From contig CACBCD010000004.1 of NCBI GenBank assembly GCA_902537725.1, positions 1 to 64,000 of the forward strand: a DNA stretch of 64,000 nt. The letters are read 5' to 3'. Source of the stretch: an uncultured PS1 clade bacterium. GTDB taxonomy: Bacteria; Pseudomonadota; Alphaproteobacteria; MED-G09. The notes under the pieces were generated by a model. That model was given only the letters and a program-made list of their open reading frames with translations. It searched no databases and had not been told where the DNA came from. Within the stretch, counting starts at the first letter, position 1. Each line of letters begins with the position of its first letter. Position numbers and translations under genes: made by a program. Below, in pieces: positions 37,327-47,241 of this stretch.

Positions 37327-38379
37327 TTAATCCTCTATTTGAATTCTTTCAGGGAGAAGAGGCTCTGATTTTAGAATCTTTTTATCAATTTCTTTATTAA
37401 CAGCTTCTATGTTAACCCATCTTTCTGATGAGGAGGGGTGCGTTGATGCATAAGAAATTGATCTAGGGTTTTCTACCGACATTCTCCTCCAGAAGTTTGC
37501 TACACCCTCTCTTTCAATTCCTGAATTAGCAAGAATATACATTCCAACATAATCAGCTTCTCGTTCAAAATCCTGACTATACATTTGAGCTCCTAGACTT
37601 CCAAATGTACCTCTTGTATTTACACCTGCACCTGCAGCTGCAAGGTCTACAATTGTTCCTAATAAATAATTATTTGTCTTTTTCTCAATATGCCCCTCAA
37701 TATTATGAGCTAACTCATGAGCTATAACCATTTGTAGTTCTTTATCCTCATTAATAAATCTCAGCATTCCTTGAGTTATGTAAATATTTTTACCATCGGC
37801 AAAAGCGTTAAGTGAATTATCCTGTCTTAAAATAATTCTATGATTACAAATTTTAACTGGCTTAATCTCAAATATTTGAATTTCATTATTTCTTTCAACT
37901 TTAACGCTAACTTTATTTTCACCGAAAATTCTTTTTCTAGTATTTTTAATAATATCTTCACCTTCCCAACTATATTCAGGGGAGCTTATTTCTATGATTT
38001 TATCTTTTTTCTTTAAACCAGCAATATCTGCTGGTGATGATTCTATGACATATAATATTTGGGGTTCATTTGTTAAACCGATTTTTTCAGAGGCAGCATT
38101 TCTATAATTTTTATCAATTTCATTGAGCGATATAACCTCAATTCCAATAGTATCAGCTATATTTTTTTTGCAAAAATCTAGTGAGGATGAAAGAATTGGC
38201 CATGCAATACTATTTAATTTTTCGACACGATTATAATATGTTTCAAGAGCTATTCCTTGCATAATAGCTTTTTCTTTTTCGTTGTCTGAGTCAAGACCTC
38301 TGCTTGTAATTGTAGTTGGAGCCTCGCAAGACGCACAAATTAATGTAATAGCTGTAAGTAAAAATATTTTTTTCAACAT
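37327..38379 (-). CDS. M48-family metalloprotease lipoprotein with PDZ-like segment
   Basis: Lipobox 'LICASCEAP'; zinc motif 'IAHELAHNIEGH'; PDZ-like 'SPADIAGLKKKDKIIEI'; start set to ATG 38379 because the upstream ORF part is tRNA-Phe sequence. Confidence 0.88.
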   Translation of the reverse strand: MLKKIFLLTAITLICASCEAPTTITSRGLDSDNEKEKAIMQGIALETYYNRVEKLNSIAWPILSSSLDFCKKNIADTIGIEVISLNEIDKNYRNAASEKIGLTNEPQILYVIESSPADIAGLKKKDKIIEISSPEYSWEGEDIIKNTRKRIFGENKVSVKVERNNEIQIFEIKPVKICNHRIILRQDNSLNAFADGKNIYITQGMLRFINEDKELQMVIAHELAHNIEGHIEKKTNNYLLGTIVDLAAAGAGVNTRGTFGSLGAQMYSQDFEREADYVGMYILANSGIEREGVANFWRRMSVENPRSISYASTHPSSSERWVNIEAVNKEIDKKILKSEPLLPERIQIED

Positions 38380-38393
38380 TAGTCTTTCTCTAA

Positions 38394-38470
<77 letters not shown>

Positions 38471-38543
38471 AATAATAAATATTACCAATTAATGAGGTAA
38501 TATAAACTTCCGTTACTAAGAGACAAGCCTAAATATACTATAT

Positions 38544-38693
38544 TTAAATATCAATTTTTTTCTGATCATTATTAATATGATAGCTTTCACCTAGCCATCT
38601 ATTCAGATCTACTTGAGAACATCTTTTTGAACAAAAAGGGAAAAAATCTTTATTTGCAGTTTTTTTACAAGTTGGACATTTTGATTTAGTCAT
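38544..38693 (-). CDS. yacG: YacG-type zinc protein, DNA gyrase inhibitor family (absent from ORF track)
   Basis: 49 aa MTKSKCPTCKKTANKDFFPFCSKRCSQVDLNRWLGESYHINNDQKKIDI; CPTC...FCSKRC + DLNRWL...Y signature. Confidence 0.9.
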   Translation of the reverse strand: MTKSKCPTCKKTANKDFFPFCSKRCSQVDLNRWLGESYHINNDQKKIDI

Positions 38694-38707
38694 TAATTAT
38701 CATTAAA

Positions 38708-38926
38708 TTACTTATGTCTATATGTTATACGCCCCTTTGTAAGATCGTATGGTGTCATTTCAACCGTTACTTGATCTCCAGCTAGAACACGGATTCTATT
38801 TTTTCTCATCTTACCAGCTGTATGGGCAATTATTTCATGGTCGTTATCAAGTTTTACCTTAAAAGTTGCATTAGGTAAAAGCTCTAATACCGTTCCAGGA
38901 AATTCTAATAGTTCTTCTTTAGCCAC
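38708..38926 (-). CDS. infA: Translation initiation factor IF-1
   Basis: 72 aa; '[62 protein letters not shown]'. Confidence 0.98.
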   Translation of the reverse strand: MAKEELLEFPGTVLELLPNATFKVKLDNDHEIIAHTAGKMRKNRIRVLAGDQVTVEMTPYDLTKGRITYRHK

Positions 38927-39000
38927 AAAATCTCCGTTTAATAAAAATCTCTTATAGCAAACAAAATACAGTAATTAAAGTAATGAATTTTTTAAAAAGT

Positions 39001-39468
39001 CTAAATATATAATGAATACATAAGAGTAAATAATCTTCGAGAGGTATTTTTATCAATATTAAAATCTTTATTCAAAATGGATAAAAGGTTTTCAGCACCG
39101 TCATCATGAATTTTTCTTCTTACTTTTTCTATTTCCTCAATTTTTTCAACTGAACCATTTTTTATCGACTCATAATAACTAGAACAGGCATTATGATAAT
39201 CCTTAAATATTTTTTTCAATTTACTTATTGAGCTACTGAATTGATATATGTCTTTATTATCTTCATTTTTTAATTTTATTAAAAGTATTCCTTCCTTTAA
39301 AGAAATATTCATTATAAATGGCCCATTACTTTTCTCATCAATTACCTGAAAATAATTTTCAGATATTAAATCATAGATAGCTGCTTCTCTTTCATAATTT
39401 ACAAATTCATTTATTTTATTTTTATCGCTATCACTCAACTCAATCTTAGAGATTTTATTATTTTCCAT
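39001..39468 (-). CDS. UPF0262 family protein
   Basis: 'KIHDDGAENLLSIL', 'TSRRLFTLMYSLYI'; located next to hisD. Confidence 0.8.
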   Translation of the reverse strand: MENNKISKIELSDSDKNKINEFVNYEREAAIYDLISENYFQVIDEKSNGPFIMNISLKEGILLIKLKNEDNKDIYQFSSSISKLKKIFKDYHNACSSYYESIKNGSVEKIEEIEKVRRKIHDDGAENLLSILNKDFNIDKNTSRRLFTLMYSLYI

Positions 39469-40765
39469 TTAATCTTGCCTGTATAGATTTAGCGTGTGCG
39501 TCTAAACCTTCACACTCAGCAATAATACTTGCAGAAGGGCCAAGTGCTCTTATAGTTTTTTGGTTATTTCTAATTGATGAAATTTTTTTAATAAAATTAT
39601 AAACTGATAAACCAGAAGAGTTTTTAGATGCACCATTTGTAGGTAATACATGACTTGGTCCTAAAATATAATCACCCATTGCTTCAGGTGTCCATTTTCC
39701 TATGAAGATTACACCAGCATTAATTATATTTTTCTCAATTTTTTGAGCATTTTTAAACATTAGTGAAAGGTGTTCAGGAGCAATTTCATTAATTAAGTTA
39801 TAGGATTTTTTTAAATCTTTGATAAGTATAATTAATCCATTTTTAATAATACTCTCTTTTATTATTTCTGATCTATCAGATGTCTTTATAAAAGATTTTA
39901 TATTTTTACTAACGTCATTAGCAAATGTCTCATTATCAGTTATTAAAATTGATTGAGCAGACTCATCATGCTCAGATTGAGCTAACATATCATAAGCTAC
40001 CCATTCAGAATTATTGTACTTATCTGCAACAATTAAAATTTCACTTGGTCCCGCAAACATATCAATTTTAACATCTCTAACTACTTGTTTTTTTGCTTCA
40101 GCAACCCATTGATTTCCTGGGCCTACAATAACATCAACAGGATCTATAGTTTCTGTTCCATAAGTTAATGCTCCAATTGCTTGAGCACCCCCAACACGAA
40201 AGATTTTTTTAATTCCACAAAGCTCAGCGGCAACTAATGTAAGCGGATTAATTTCTCCTGAGGAAGGGACAGTCATTATTATCTCATTAACACCTGCTAC
40301 TTTTGCAGGAATTGCACTCATAAGAACTGAGCTCGGATAGGATGCCTTACCTCCTGGTGCATAAACACCTGCCTTTTCTAGGGGAAGCCAGCGAGTTTTA
40401 ATATTCATACCTTCTTTATCTTTATAAAAAGTGTTTTTAGGCATTTGTTTTTTATGAAATTTCTCGATTCGATTAGCTGCTAGCTTTAAAGCTTTAATAC
40501 TATCGGTGCTACATAAATTTTTTGCTTTTTTTATTTCATTTGGTTTTACCCTCAGATTATTTGAGGGATCTTTAATATTATCAAATTTTTTTGCGTATTT
40601 AAAAAGTGCTTCATCTTTATTCTTTTTTATGTCATCGAGGATTTTTTTAACTTTTAATTCAATTGTACTTGATTGAAGTCTTTTTAAATTAATTATTTTT
40701 TCAAGATTAGTATTAAAATTTTTATCACTATATTTTATTATTTTAATCATTTTAATCCTCTTCAT
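39458..40765 (-). CDS. hisD: Histidinol dehydrogenase
   Basis: 'PGGKASYPSSVLMSAIPAKVAGV', 'GGAQAIGALTYGTETI', 'DMFAGPSEILI'. Confidence 0.97.
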   Translation of the reverse strand: MKRIKMIKIIKYSDKNFNTNLEKIINLKRLQSSTIELKVKKILDDIKKNKDEALFKYAKKFDNIKDPSNNLRVKPNEIKKAKNLCSTDSIKALKLAANRIEKFHKKQMPKNTFYKDKEGMNIKTRWLPLEKAGVYAPGGKASYPSSVLMSAIPAKVAGVNEIIMTVPSSGEINPLTLVAAELCGIKKIFRVGGAQAIGALTYGTETIDPVDVIVGPGNQWVAEAKKQVVRDVKIDMFAGPSEILIVADKYNNSEWVAYDMLAQSEHDESAQSILITDNETFANDVSKNIKSFIKTSDRSEIIKESIIKNGLIILIKDLKKSYNLINEIAPEHLSLMFKNAQKIEKNIINAGVIFIGKWTPEAMGDYILGPSHVLPTNGASKNSSGLSVYNFIKKISSIRNNQKTIRALGPSASIIAECEGLDAHAKSIQARLNGK

Positions 40766-41174
40766 GGACAGGCTTATTTGGAATCTTCCATGAATCTCCC
40801 ATATCTGTTAGAAATGCTTCAATACTCTCTACATCAATAGTTATAGATTTATTATTAGAAAATTCTAAAAAAATTGAACCACTAGGTTTTACTTTACTTT
40901 CAAACCTTATTGCAAGAAGTACAAGAATGTCATCATTAGATTGTTTTTCAATACCAATAGATTTTACTGAATCGGCGTAGTCAAAATGAATAGCGCATCT
41001 TATTCTAGATGGATCTTCTTCTTCGTGACGATATCTATTCATCAATAAAGCAAATCTTTTTGTTTTATTATCGTAGCCCATTTCATTTGTTTTAATTATG
41101 GAGTCTTGGGTTAGAGATGAGATGATAGTAAGCTGTTCCTCATCTTGGGCGATCAATTTCAAATTACTACTCAT
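40752..41174 (-). CDS. DUF2948 family protein
   Basis: 'LKLIAQDEEQLTIISSLTQDSI', 'RFALLMNRYRHEE'; between murA and hisD as in alphaproteobacteria. Confidence 0.82.
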   Translation of the reverse strand: MSSNLKLIAQDEEQLTIISSLTQDSIIKTNEMGYDNKTKRFALLMNRYRHEEEDPSRIRCAIHFDYADSVKSIGIEKQSNDDILVLLAIRFESKVKPSGSIFLEFSNNKSITIDVESIEAFLTDMGDSWKIPNKPVHEED

Positions 41175-42450
41175 TATTATCTCTTTTTCTTTCTATTGCT
41201 GCTCCGCAGGATTTCAGTTTCTCTTCTATTTTATCAAAACCTCTATCTAAATGATATACTCGTCTTATAGTTGATGTTCCCTCTGCTCTCAAGGCTGCAA
41301 TTATTAATGATGCTGAGGCTCTTAAATCTGTTGCCATTAAAGGTGCTCCATACAGTTTTCTAACCCCGTCAACAATAGCAGTATCGCTTTGAAGTTCAAT
41401 TTTTGCTCCTAACCTTACAAGCTCTTGGACATGCATAAATCTATTTTCAAAAATAGTCTCTTTAATTTTACTTCTACCGTTTGAATAGGTCATTAAAGCC
41501 ATAAACTGAGCTTGTAAATCTGTAGGAAAACCTGGATAGGGTTTTGTTTCGATATCTGTAGGCTGAATTATTCTATTTTTCTTTATAAGTTCGATAGAAT
41601 TTTTATATGATTTTATATCTACATCAGTATTTTCTAATACATGTCTTAAAGTCTCAATTTCTTTTATACCTATCGAATTTAATTTCAATTTACCACCTGT
41701 TGCTGCTAAGGCTAAAGCATAAGTTCCCGCCTCAATTCGATCAGGTGGTGAAATAATATCTATACCTTTGAGATATGAGCATCCTTTTATAATAATTTTA
41801 TTAGTTCCATACCCTGTTATGTGAGCGCCCATTTTATTTAACATTTTAGCAAGTGATATTACCTCTGGCTCCATTGCAGCGTTCCTTAGTATTGATTCTC
41901 CTTCAACTAAAGATGACATCATTAAAAAAAAGTGAGTAACACCAACAGATGGAAAATTTAGTTTGTAGTTAATGGGTTTTAAATTATTTCTTACAGATGC
42001 CTGTACGTAGCCGTCTTTTATTGTTATTGATGCACCCATTTTTTCTAATATTGATAAATAAAAGTTAATTGGTCTTATACCTATCGCACAGCCACCAGGA
42101 AGAGAAACTTTTGCTTCTCCATATCTCAAAATTAGAGGTGCTAAAACCCAAAAACTTGCTCTCATTCTTCTTACTAAATCATAAGAAGCTAAATTATTTT
42201 TTATTTCTCTTGTTTGAATAATTAATTTGTATGAGGAATTATTTTCATTTTTTAGTTCAAACTCTGAACCAAGAGTTTTAATTAATTTAAGTAAAGTAGA
42301 TACATCTGAGAGATCAGGAATATTCTTAATTTTAACCTTATCTTTGGTTAATAAAGAAGCAATTATCATTGGTAAAGAAGCATTTTTAGATCCTGAAATA
42401 TTTATTTCACCCTCTAGGTAATTTCCGCCTTTGACTTGAATTAAATCCAT
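41167..42450 (-). CDS. murA: UDP-N-acetylglucosamine 1-carboxyvinyltransferase
   Basis: 'GSKNASLPMIIASLLT', 'PGGCAIGIRPINFYL', 'YPGFPTDLQAQFMAL'; ATG 42450. Confidence 0.97.
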   Translation of the reverse strand: MDLIQVKGGNYLEGEINISGSKNASLPMIIASLLTKDKVKIKNIPDLSDVSTLLKLIKTLGSEFELKNENNSSYKLIIQTREIKNNLASYDLVRRMRASFWVLAPLILRYGEAKVSLPGGCAIGIRPINFYLSILEKMGASITIKDGYVQASVRNNLKPINYKLNFPSVGVTHFFLMMSSLVEGESILRNAAMEPEVISLAKMLNKMGAHITGYGTNKIIIKGCSYLKGIDIISPPDRIEAGTYALALAATGGKLKLNSIGIKEIETLRHVLENTDVDIKSYKNSIELIKKNRIIQPTDIETKPYPGFPTDLQAQFMALMTYSNGRSKIKETIFENRFMHVQELVRLGAKIELQSDTAIVDGVRKLYGAPLMATDLRASASLIIAALRAEGTSTIRRVYHLDRGFDKIEEKLKSCGAAIERKRDNNE

Positions 42451-42452
42451 AA

Positions 42453-42572
42453 TCAATCTTCTTCAATTTTTAATTTTTGTTTTTTTATTTGTTGTTTTCG
42501 CCTTCTCAAATTTTTCCTTAATGCTTCGTATAATTTTTGATCTTTAATTTTATCTTTCTCTTTATTTTTCAT
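42453..42572 (-). CDS. 39-aa basic small protein MKNKEKDKIKDQKLYEALRKNLRRRKQQIKKQKLKIEED (absent from ORF track)
   Basis: Immediately upstream of murA, same strand; 'ALRKNLRRRKQQ' resembles small alphaproteobacterial proteins found at this location. Confidence 0.65.
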   Translation of the reverse strand: MKNKEKDKIKDQKLYEALRKNLRRRKQQIKKQKLKIEED

Positions 42573-42611
42573 AATTTTAAAAACCTTTAGCTTTAGACAG
42601 GTAATTATTTA

Positions 42612-42640
42612 TTGACATACTTGTATCTTTAGTTGATTTA
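42612..42640 (+). promoter_or_regulatory. Putative sigma-70 promoter for tRNA-Thr
   Basis: Perfect TTGACA at 42612; gattta at 42635 with 17-bp spacer; tRNA begins 10 bp later. Confidence 0.5.
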
Positions 42641-42649
42641 AATTAGTGA

Positions 42650-42724
<75 letters not shown>

Positions 42725-43053
42725 TTTTAAATCCTTCATATATTAACATTATCATTATCTGGGTAAAATTTAAAAAATTTGTAATTTATTCTTAATTTAA
42801 ACTGACTGTTATTTTTAGAATCAATTTTTTCAAAAAAAAAATAAATTTTAATTATAATTGTGTCTATACAATTTTTTTCAAATATCTAAATAATGGCTAT
42901 TTTAAGCTATTTTTTTAATATTTTAAATAAATTATGGCTAAAATATGTCAAAAAAAAGGAAAGATTTGTTGACAAATCATTATTAAAAAGATGGAATCCC
43001 AACATTGATTTGTTTTTTAATAGATCATTCAAACATGCAAGGGAGGATATAGC

Positions 43054-43275
43054 ATGCTAAATACTGCAAAAAACTTTTTAAGTGAAGTTGTATCATTAGG
43101 TCTTTTATTGATAGCTGTAGGCGTTGTTCTACAAGTTATTTTTGGTTCAGCTGTTCCATTTGTTGGTGGTGACATTGTTGGAAATTTAACTAACCTTATT
43201 GGTAGCCTTGGTGAAGGTGGTTTAGTTGGATTAATTTCAATTGGAATTATTCTTTACTTAATTCAACGTGCTTAA
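43054..43275 (+). CDS. 73-aa small membrane protein, two hydrophobic segments
   Basis: Strong SD 'AGGGAGGA' before ATG; own terminator downstream; unusually long upstream gap. Confidence 0.85.
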   Translation: MLNTAKNFLSEVVSLGLLLIAVGVVLQVIFGSAVPFVGGDIVGNLTNLIGSLGEGGLVGLISIGIILYLIQRA

Positions 43276-43296
43276 ATAAAAATCAATTTTTTAATA

Positions 43297-43324
43297 GGGG
43301 TATCTTTTGATGCCCCTTTTTTTT
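43297..43324 (+). terminator. Rho-independent terminator
   Basis: GGGGTATC-tttt-GATGCCCC followed by T8. Confidence 0.92.
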
Positions 43325-43360
43325 ATTAAAAATAAAACTTATAAAATTTTGGAGTTTATC

Positions 43361-43753
43361 ATGTCAAAAACTGGCAGTTGTTTATGTGGAGATGTTAATT
43401 TTTCTTATAAATCAGATCCTGTTATGTTCTTAATGTGTCATTGTACAGATTGTCAAAAATCAACAGGAAGCCCTGTTGCATCTATAATTGTTGTTTCTGA
43501 GAATGATTTTAGCGTCAGTGGTCCAACTAGCAGTTATGAATGTGAAGCAAAAGTTACTAGATCATTTTGTAAAATTTGTGGTTCTCAAGTTTTCAGTCGA
43601 ATTGAGAGTGCACCAGGAGTTGTAGCAATTAAAACAGGTGTTTTGGATGAACAACCAACTGCTAAGCCTAATTTAGTATGTTGGACAAAAAGTAAACCTG
43701 ATTGGTTTGATATAAGCCACCCTAAAGTTTCTTTTGAAGAAAACCCAAATTAA
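43361..43753 (+). CDS. GFA-family (glutathione-dependent formaldehyde-activating-like) zinc protein
   Basis: 'GSCLCGDVNFSY', 'CHCTDCQKSTGSP', 'FCKICGSQVFSR'; ATG 43361. Confidence 0.9.
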   Translation: MSKTGSCLCGDVNFSYKSDPVMFLMCHCTDCQKSTGSPVASIIVVSENDFSVSGPTSSYECEAKVTRSFCKICGSQVFSRIESAPGVVAIKTGVLDEQPTAKPNLVCWTKSKPDWFDISHPKVSFEENPN

Positions 43754-43835
43754 AATGAGACATTCAGTCACATAAATTTTAAATTATTTTAGTAGTATTT
43801 TTTTGTATAATTATTAAATACTAGGAATAATTAAA

Positions 43836-45101
43836 ATGGTTAAAAAATCACGAAGAGAATTTATTAAAAATGCAGGGCTAGGGTGTCTCTCTCTGTCTGT
43901 TACTCCTTATTTGATTGGTATTAATAATGAGGCCTCTTCTGAAACTGTTGGAAACTTTAATAAACATAGTTTTTTAAACCCTAATCTCATCAGCTGGAAT
44001 GATATCGGTCCTCTTCAAGATCCAAACGAATTTGGCGTCATGGTTCCAAAAGGTATGCAATGTAAGTTAATTGCTCAGTCTGGAAAAAAAATATCTAATT
44101 CATATATTTGGCATGGCTCTCCTGACGGGGCATCTGTTTTCCCAAGTAATGATGGCTGGATATATGTAAGTAATTCTGAGCTTGGAGACAATAAAGGTGG
44201 AGTAGGAGTAATTAAGTTTAATAGAGATGGCAATATTGAAGATTCATATTCCATTCTCCAGCATTCCTCGAGAAATTGTTCTGGAGGTAAAACTCCATGG
44301 AATACATGGCTATCTTGCGAAGAGCATTCCAAAGGAATTGTATGGGAAACATCACCAATTAAAAATGATCCTAATTTTCCAAAAAAAAGAGAAATGTTAG
44401 GAGCCTTTAGGCATGAAGGTGCGGCAATAGATCCAAAATCAAATTTTATTTATATGACTCATGACGATATGGAAGGTTTCTTTTATAGGTTCATTTCAAA
44501 TGAAATTGCAGGATCAGAAAAATACTATTTAAGAGGTGAATTACAAGCCGCAAAAGTTAATAGTGATGCATCAGTTACCTGGATTAAAGTCCCTGATCCA
44601 CTTGCAAAAGAAAAATCAATAATAGAACAAATTCCTGAAGCAACTGTATTTAAAAGAGGAGAAGGTATTGCTTATTATAATAGAAAGATCTTCTTTACAA
44701 CTACACATGATCATAGAGTATGGATTTATGAGCCAGACATAAATAAAATATCACTTTTCTATGATGGTATTCAAAAAACTAATTATAAAAATCCTTTTAA
44801 TTTTTTTAACAGATGGAGAAAAGATAGTAATGGTTATGCATTAAAAAGCCCTGACCAGATGACTGTTAATGCTGATGGCTATCCTTTGGTTGCAGAAGAT
44901 GGAGATAATATGGAACTTTGTTTTCTTGATAATGACGGTTTCGCAAAACCCTTGGTTCGATTGGATGGTCATTGGCTTTCAGAAATTACAGGACCAGCTT
45001 TTTCTCCCGATGGATCAAGACTATATTTTTCATCTCAGAGAGGTAGAACTGGTTCACGAAGAACTGGTGGAATGACTTTTGAAATAAAAAAAATAGTTTA
45101 A
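43836..45101 (+). CDS. PhoX/DUF839 family protein, Tat-exported
   Basis: Twin-arginine 'SRREFIKNAGLGCLSLSVTPYLIG'; 'NCSGGKTPWNTWLSCEE', 'RHEGAAIDPKSNFIYMTHDD'. Confidence 0.88.
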   Translation: MVKKSRREFIKNAGLGCLSLSVTPYLIGINNEASSETVGNFNKHSFLNPNLISWNDIGPLQDPNEFGVMVPKGMQCKLIAQSGKKISNSYIWHGSPDGASVFPSNDGWIYVSNSELGDNKGGVGVIKFNRDGNIEDSYSILQHSSRNCSGGKTPWNTWLSCEEHSKGIVWETSPIKNDPNFPKKREMLGAFRHEGAAIDPKSNFIYMTHDDMEGFFYRFISNEIAGSEKYYLRGELQAAKVNSDASVTWIKVPDPLAKEKSIIEQIPEATVFKRGEGIAYYNRKIFFTTTHDHRVWIYEPDINKISLFYDGIQKTNYKNPFNFFNRWRKDSNGYALKSPDQMTVNADGYPLVAEDGDNMELCFLDNDGFAKPLVRLDGHWLSEITGPAFSPDGSRLYFSSQRGRTGSRRTGGMTFEIKKIV

Positions 45102-45788
45102 TTATTTTTGTAAAATTTTATTCGCATTTTCTTCGAATTTTTTTACTTCTTCTGAGTTATCGTCCTCTGGCAGTTCTAATGGATGAGGAATTTCAACACC
45201 TTTTTTACAGGCAGGTCTTTCTCCAACAAGCTCCATCCATCTCATAAGGTTAGGTAAGTCATCTATTTTGACACCAGACCATTTATGGATTCTAATCCAA
45301 GACCAATTTGCAATATCTGCTAATGAAAAATCACCTGCTAGATATTCATTTTCATTAAGATGGTCATTAATAACTGTGAATAATCTTTTACTTTCATTTT
45401 GATAACGATCTATTACAGATTGAATTTTCTCTGGGAAATACCTATAAAAGACGTTTGCTTGACCCATCATTGGTCCAATCCCACCCATCTGGAACATTAG
45501 CCACTGAAGAACTTTTGCTTTTTTTACTGGATCCTTTGGTAAAAGCTTACCCTCTTTTTCAGCTAGATAAATCATTATTGCTCCAGACTCGAAAACAGCT
45601 AAATCATTTTCACCTCTATCCACTATCGCAGGTATTCGTCCATTAGGATTGATTTTTAAAAAAGATGATTCTTTTTGTTCACCTTTAATTAAATCTATAG
45701 GAATAATATTATAAGGAATATTTAATTCCTCTAAAGTAATTGAAACTTTCCAACCATTTGGAGTCGATGCTGTATATAAATCAATCAT
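45102..45788 (-). CDS. Glutathione S-transferase family protein
   Basis: '[19 protein letters not shown]', '[11 protein letters not shown]', '[15 protein letters not shown]'. Confidence 0.92.
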   Translation of the reverse strand: MIDLYTASTPNGWKVSITLEELNIPYNIIPIDLIKGEQKESSFLKINPNGRIPAIVDRGENDLAVFESGAIMIYLAEKEGKLLPKDPVKKAKVLQWLMFQMGGIGPMMGQANVFYRYFPEKIQSVIDRYQNESKRLFTVINDHLNENEYLAGDFSLADIANWSWIRIHKWSGVKIDDLPNLMRWMELVGERPACKKGVEIPHPLELPEDDNSEEVKKFEENANKILQK

Positions 45789-45888
45789 ATTTTTCTCACA
45801 TTAATGTTGTTAAAATTACATTTAAAAAACCTTTGATCAATAAAAATATTATGATTGACGCAATGAAAATCGTTTGCAAAGTTTGTAT

Positions 45889-47214
45889 ATGAAAAAATTA
45901 ACTACACCCATTTTATTAGCTTATGGTGGTCTTGCGGTACCTCTTGCTGCTCTTGGCCTTCCTTTAGCTGTTTACATCCCTCCTTTTTATGCTGGACCAA
46001 TTGGTTTGGGAGTAGGCGCAGTGGGTATAATTTTTATGGTAGCAAGATTTTGGGATATTTTTACTGATCCTATAATGGGAATGATTGTAGATCGATATCC
46101 TAGCAAATGGGGTAAACGTAAGCATTGGATTGCTATTGGTGTCCCAGTTTTGATGCTTGCGGCTTGGTTTATTTTTTTTCCAGGGGGTAGTCAATCAACA
46201 TTTTATCTTATTTTTTGGCTATTTATTCTGTATTTGGCTTTTACTTTTGTTGGATTGACTCAACAGGCGTGGGGAGTTGATATTTCAAAAAGTTATAATG
46301 ATAGATCAAAAGTTTATGGTTGGAGAGAGATTGGATCAATTTTTGGAATGATGTCAGTTTTAGCTTTACCGGCTATTTTAGAAAATGCTGGATCTAATTT
46401 TACTGAGATGATTGCTGGTATGGGTTATTTTTTTATTATTGTTCTGCCTATTACAGCACTTATTGGATTAATTGTTATTCCAGACAATGAAAGAAATGAA
46501 GGGACAAGTTTTCCAAGTTTTTCAGATTTACCATTAATTTTGAAAGATAATAGACCGTTAATTAGAACATTATTAATAGAATTTTTATGTAGTAGTGCCT
46601 CATCAATATCTGCGGTTACATATATATATCTTGCTAAACACGTTTTTGATTTAGAAGAAATTTCAAGTAGAATACTATTTTTATATTTCTTTGCTGGTTT
46701 ACTAGTAATGCCACTTTGGATGAAAGTATCTTACTTGATAGGCAAGTCTAAGACTTTGTTTACCTCAACAATTTTATGCTCACTTACATTGGCTTCTTAT
46801 TTATTTATAAATACAAATGATGCGCTCATAACGTTAGTAATTTTGACAGCTTTATATGGAATTGGATATGGGGCACCATTTACCTTAACAAGAGCCTTAA
46901 TGGCAGATATTGTTGATGCAGACGAATTAAAAAGTAAGAAAAAAAGGCCAGGTTTATTTTATTCTATACTTACAACTTTTTCAAAAGTTGGAGCTGCAAT
47001 TGCAGTTGGTCTGGTATATACCTATTTAGAATTTAATGGCTTTAAGCCTGATCAAATCGCATCAGAAAAAATTAAAGAAATTTTATTATTTGTTTTTGCT
47101 TTTATCCCAATGATTTTATATTTTTGCGCTTCTTTATTTTGTATTGGGTATGAGTTAACATCAGAAAAACATAAAGAGATTCAAAAACAACTTGAACTTA
47201 GGAATGGGACTTAA
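45889..47214 (+). CDS. MFS transporter, GPH-type
   Basis: 'FWDIFTDPIMGMIVDRYPSKWGKRKHWIAIG'; ATG 45889. Confidence 0.9.
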   Translation: MKKLTTPILLAYGGLAVPLAALGLPLAVYIPPFYAGPIGLGVGAVGIIFMVARFWDIFTDPIMGMIVDRYPSKWGKRKHWIAIGVPVLMLAAWFIFFPGGSQSTFYLIFWLFILYLAFTFVGLTQQAWGVDISKSYNDRSKVYGWREIGSIFGMMSVLALPAILENAGSNFTEMIAGMGYFFIIVLPITALIGLIVIPDNERNEGTSFPSFSDLPLILKDNRPLIRTLLIEFLCSSASSISAVTYIYLAKHVFDLEEISSRILFLYFFAGLLVMPLWMKVSYLIGKSKTLFTSTILCSLTLASYLFINTNDALITLVILTALYGIGYGAPFTLTRALMADIVDADELKSKKKRPGLFYSILTTFSKVGAAIAVGLVYTYLEFNGFKPDQIASEKIKEILLFVFAFIPMILYFCASLFCIGYELTSEKHKEIQKQLELRNGT

Positions 47215-47241
47215 TTAAATAAAATTTTTGGGGAGAATAAA

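Noticed and set aside
42725-42890. Short AT-rich inverted repeats in the leader before 43054
   Set aside because: Extreme AT content makes short palindromes expected by chance; only the longer features were kept.
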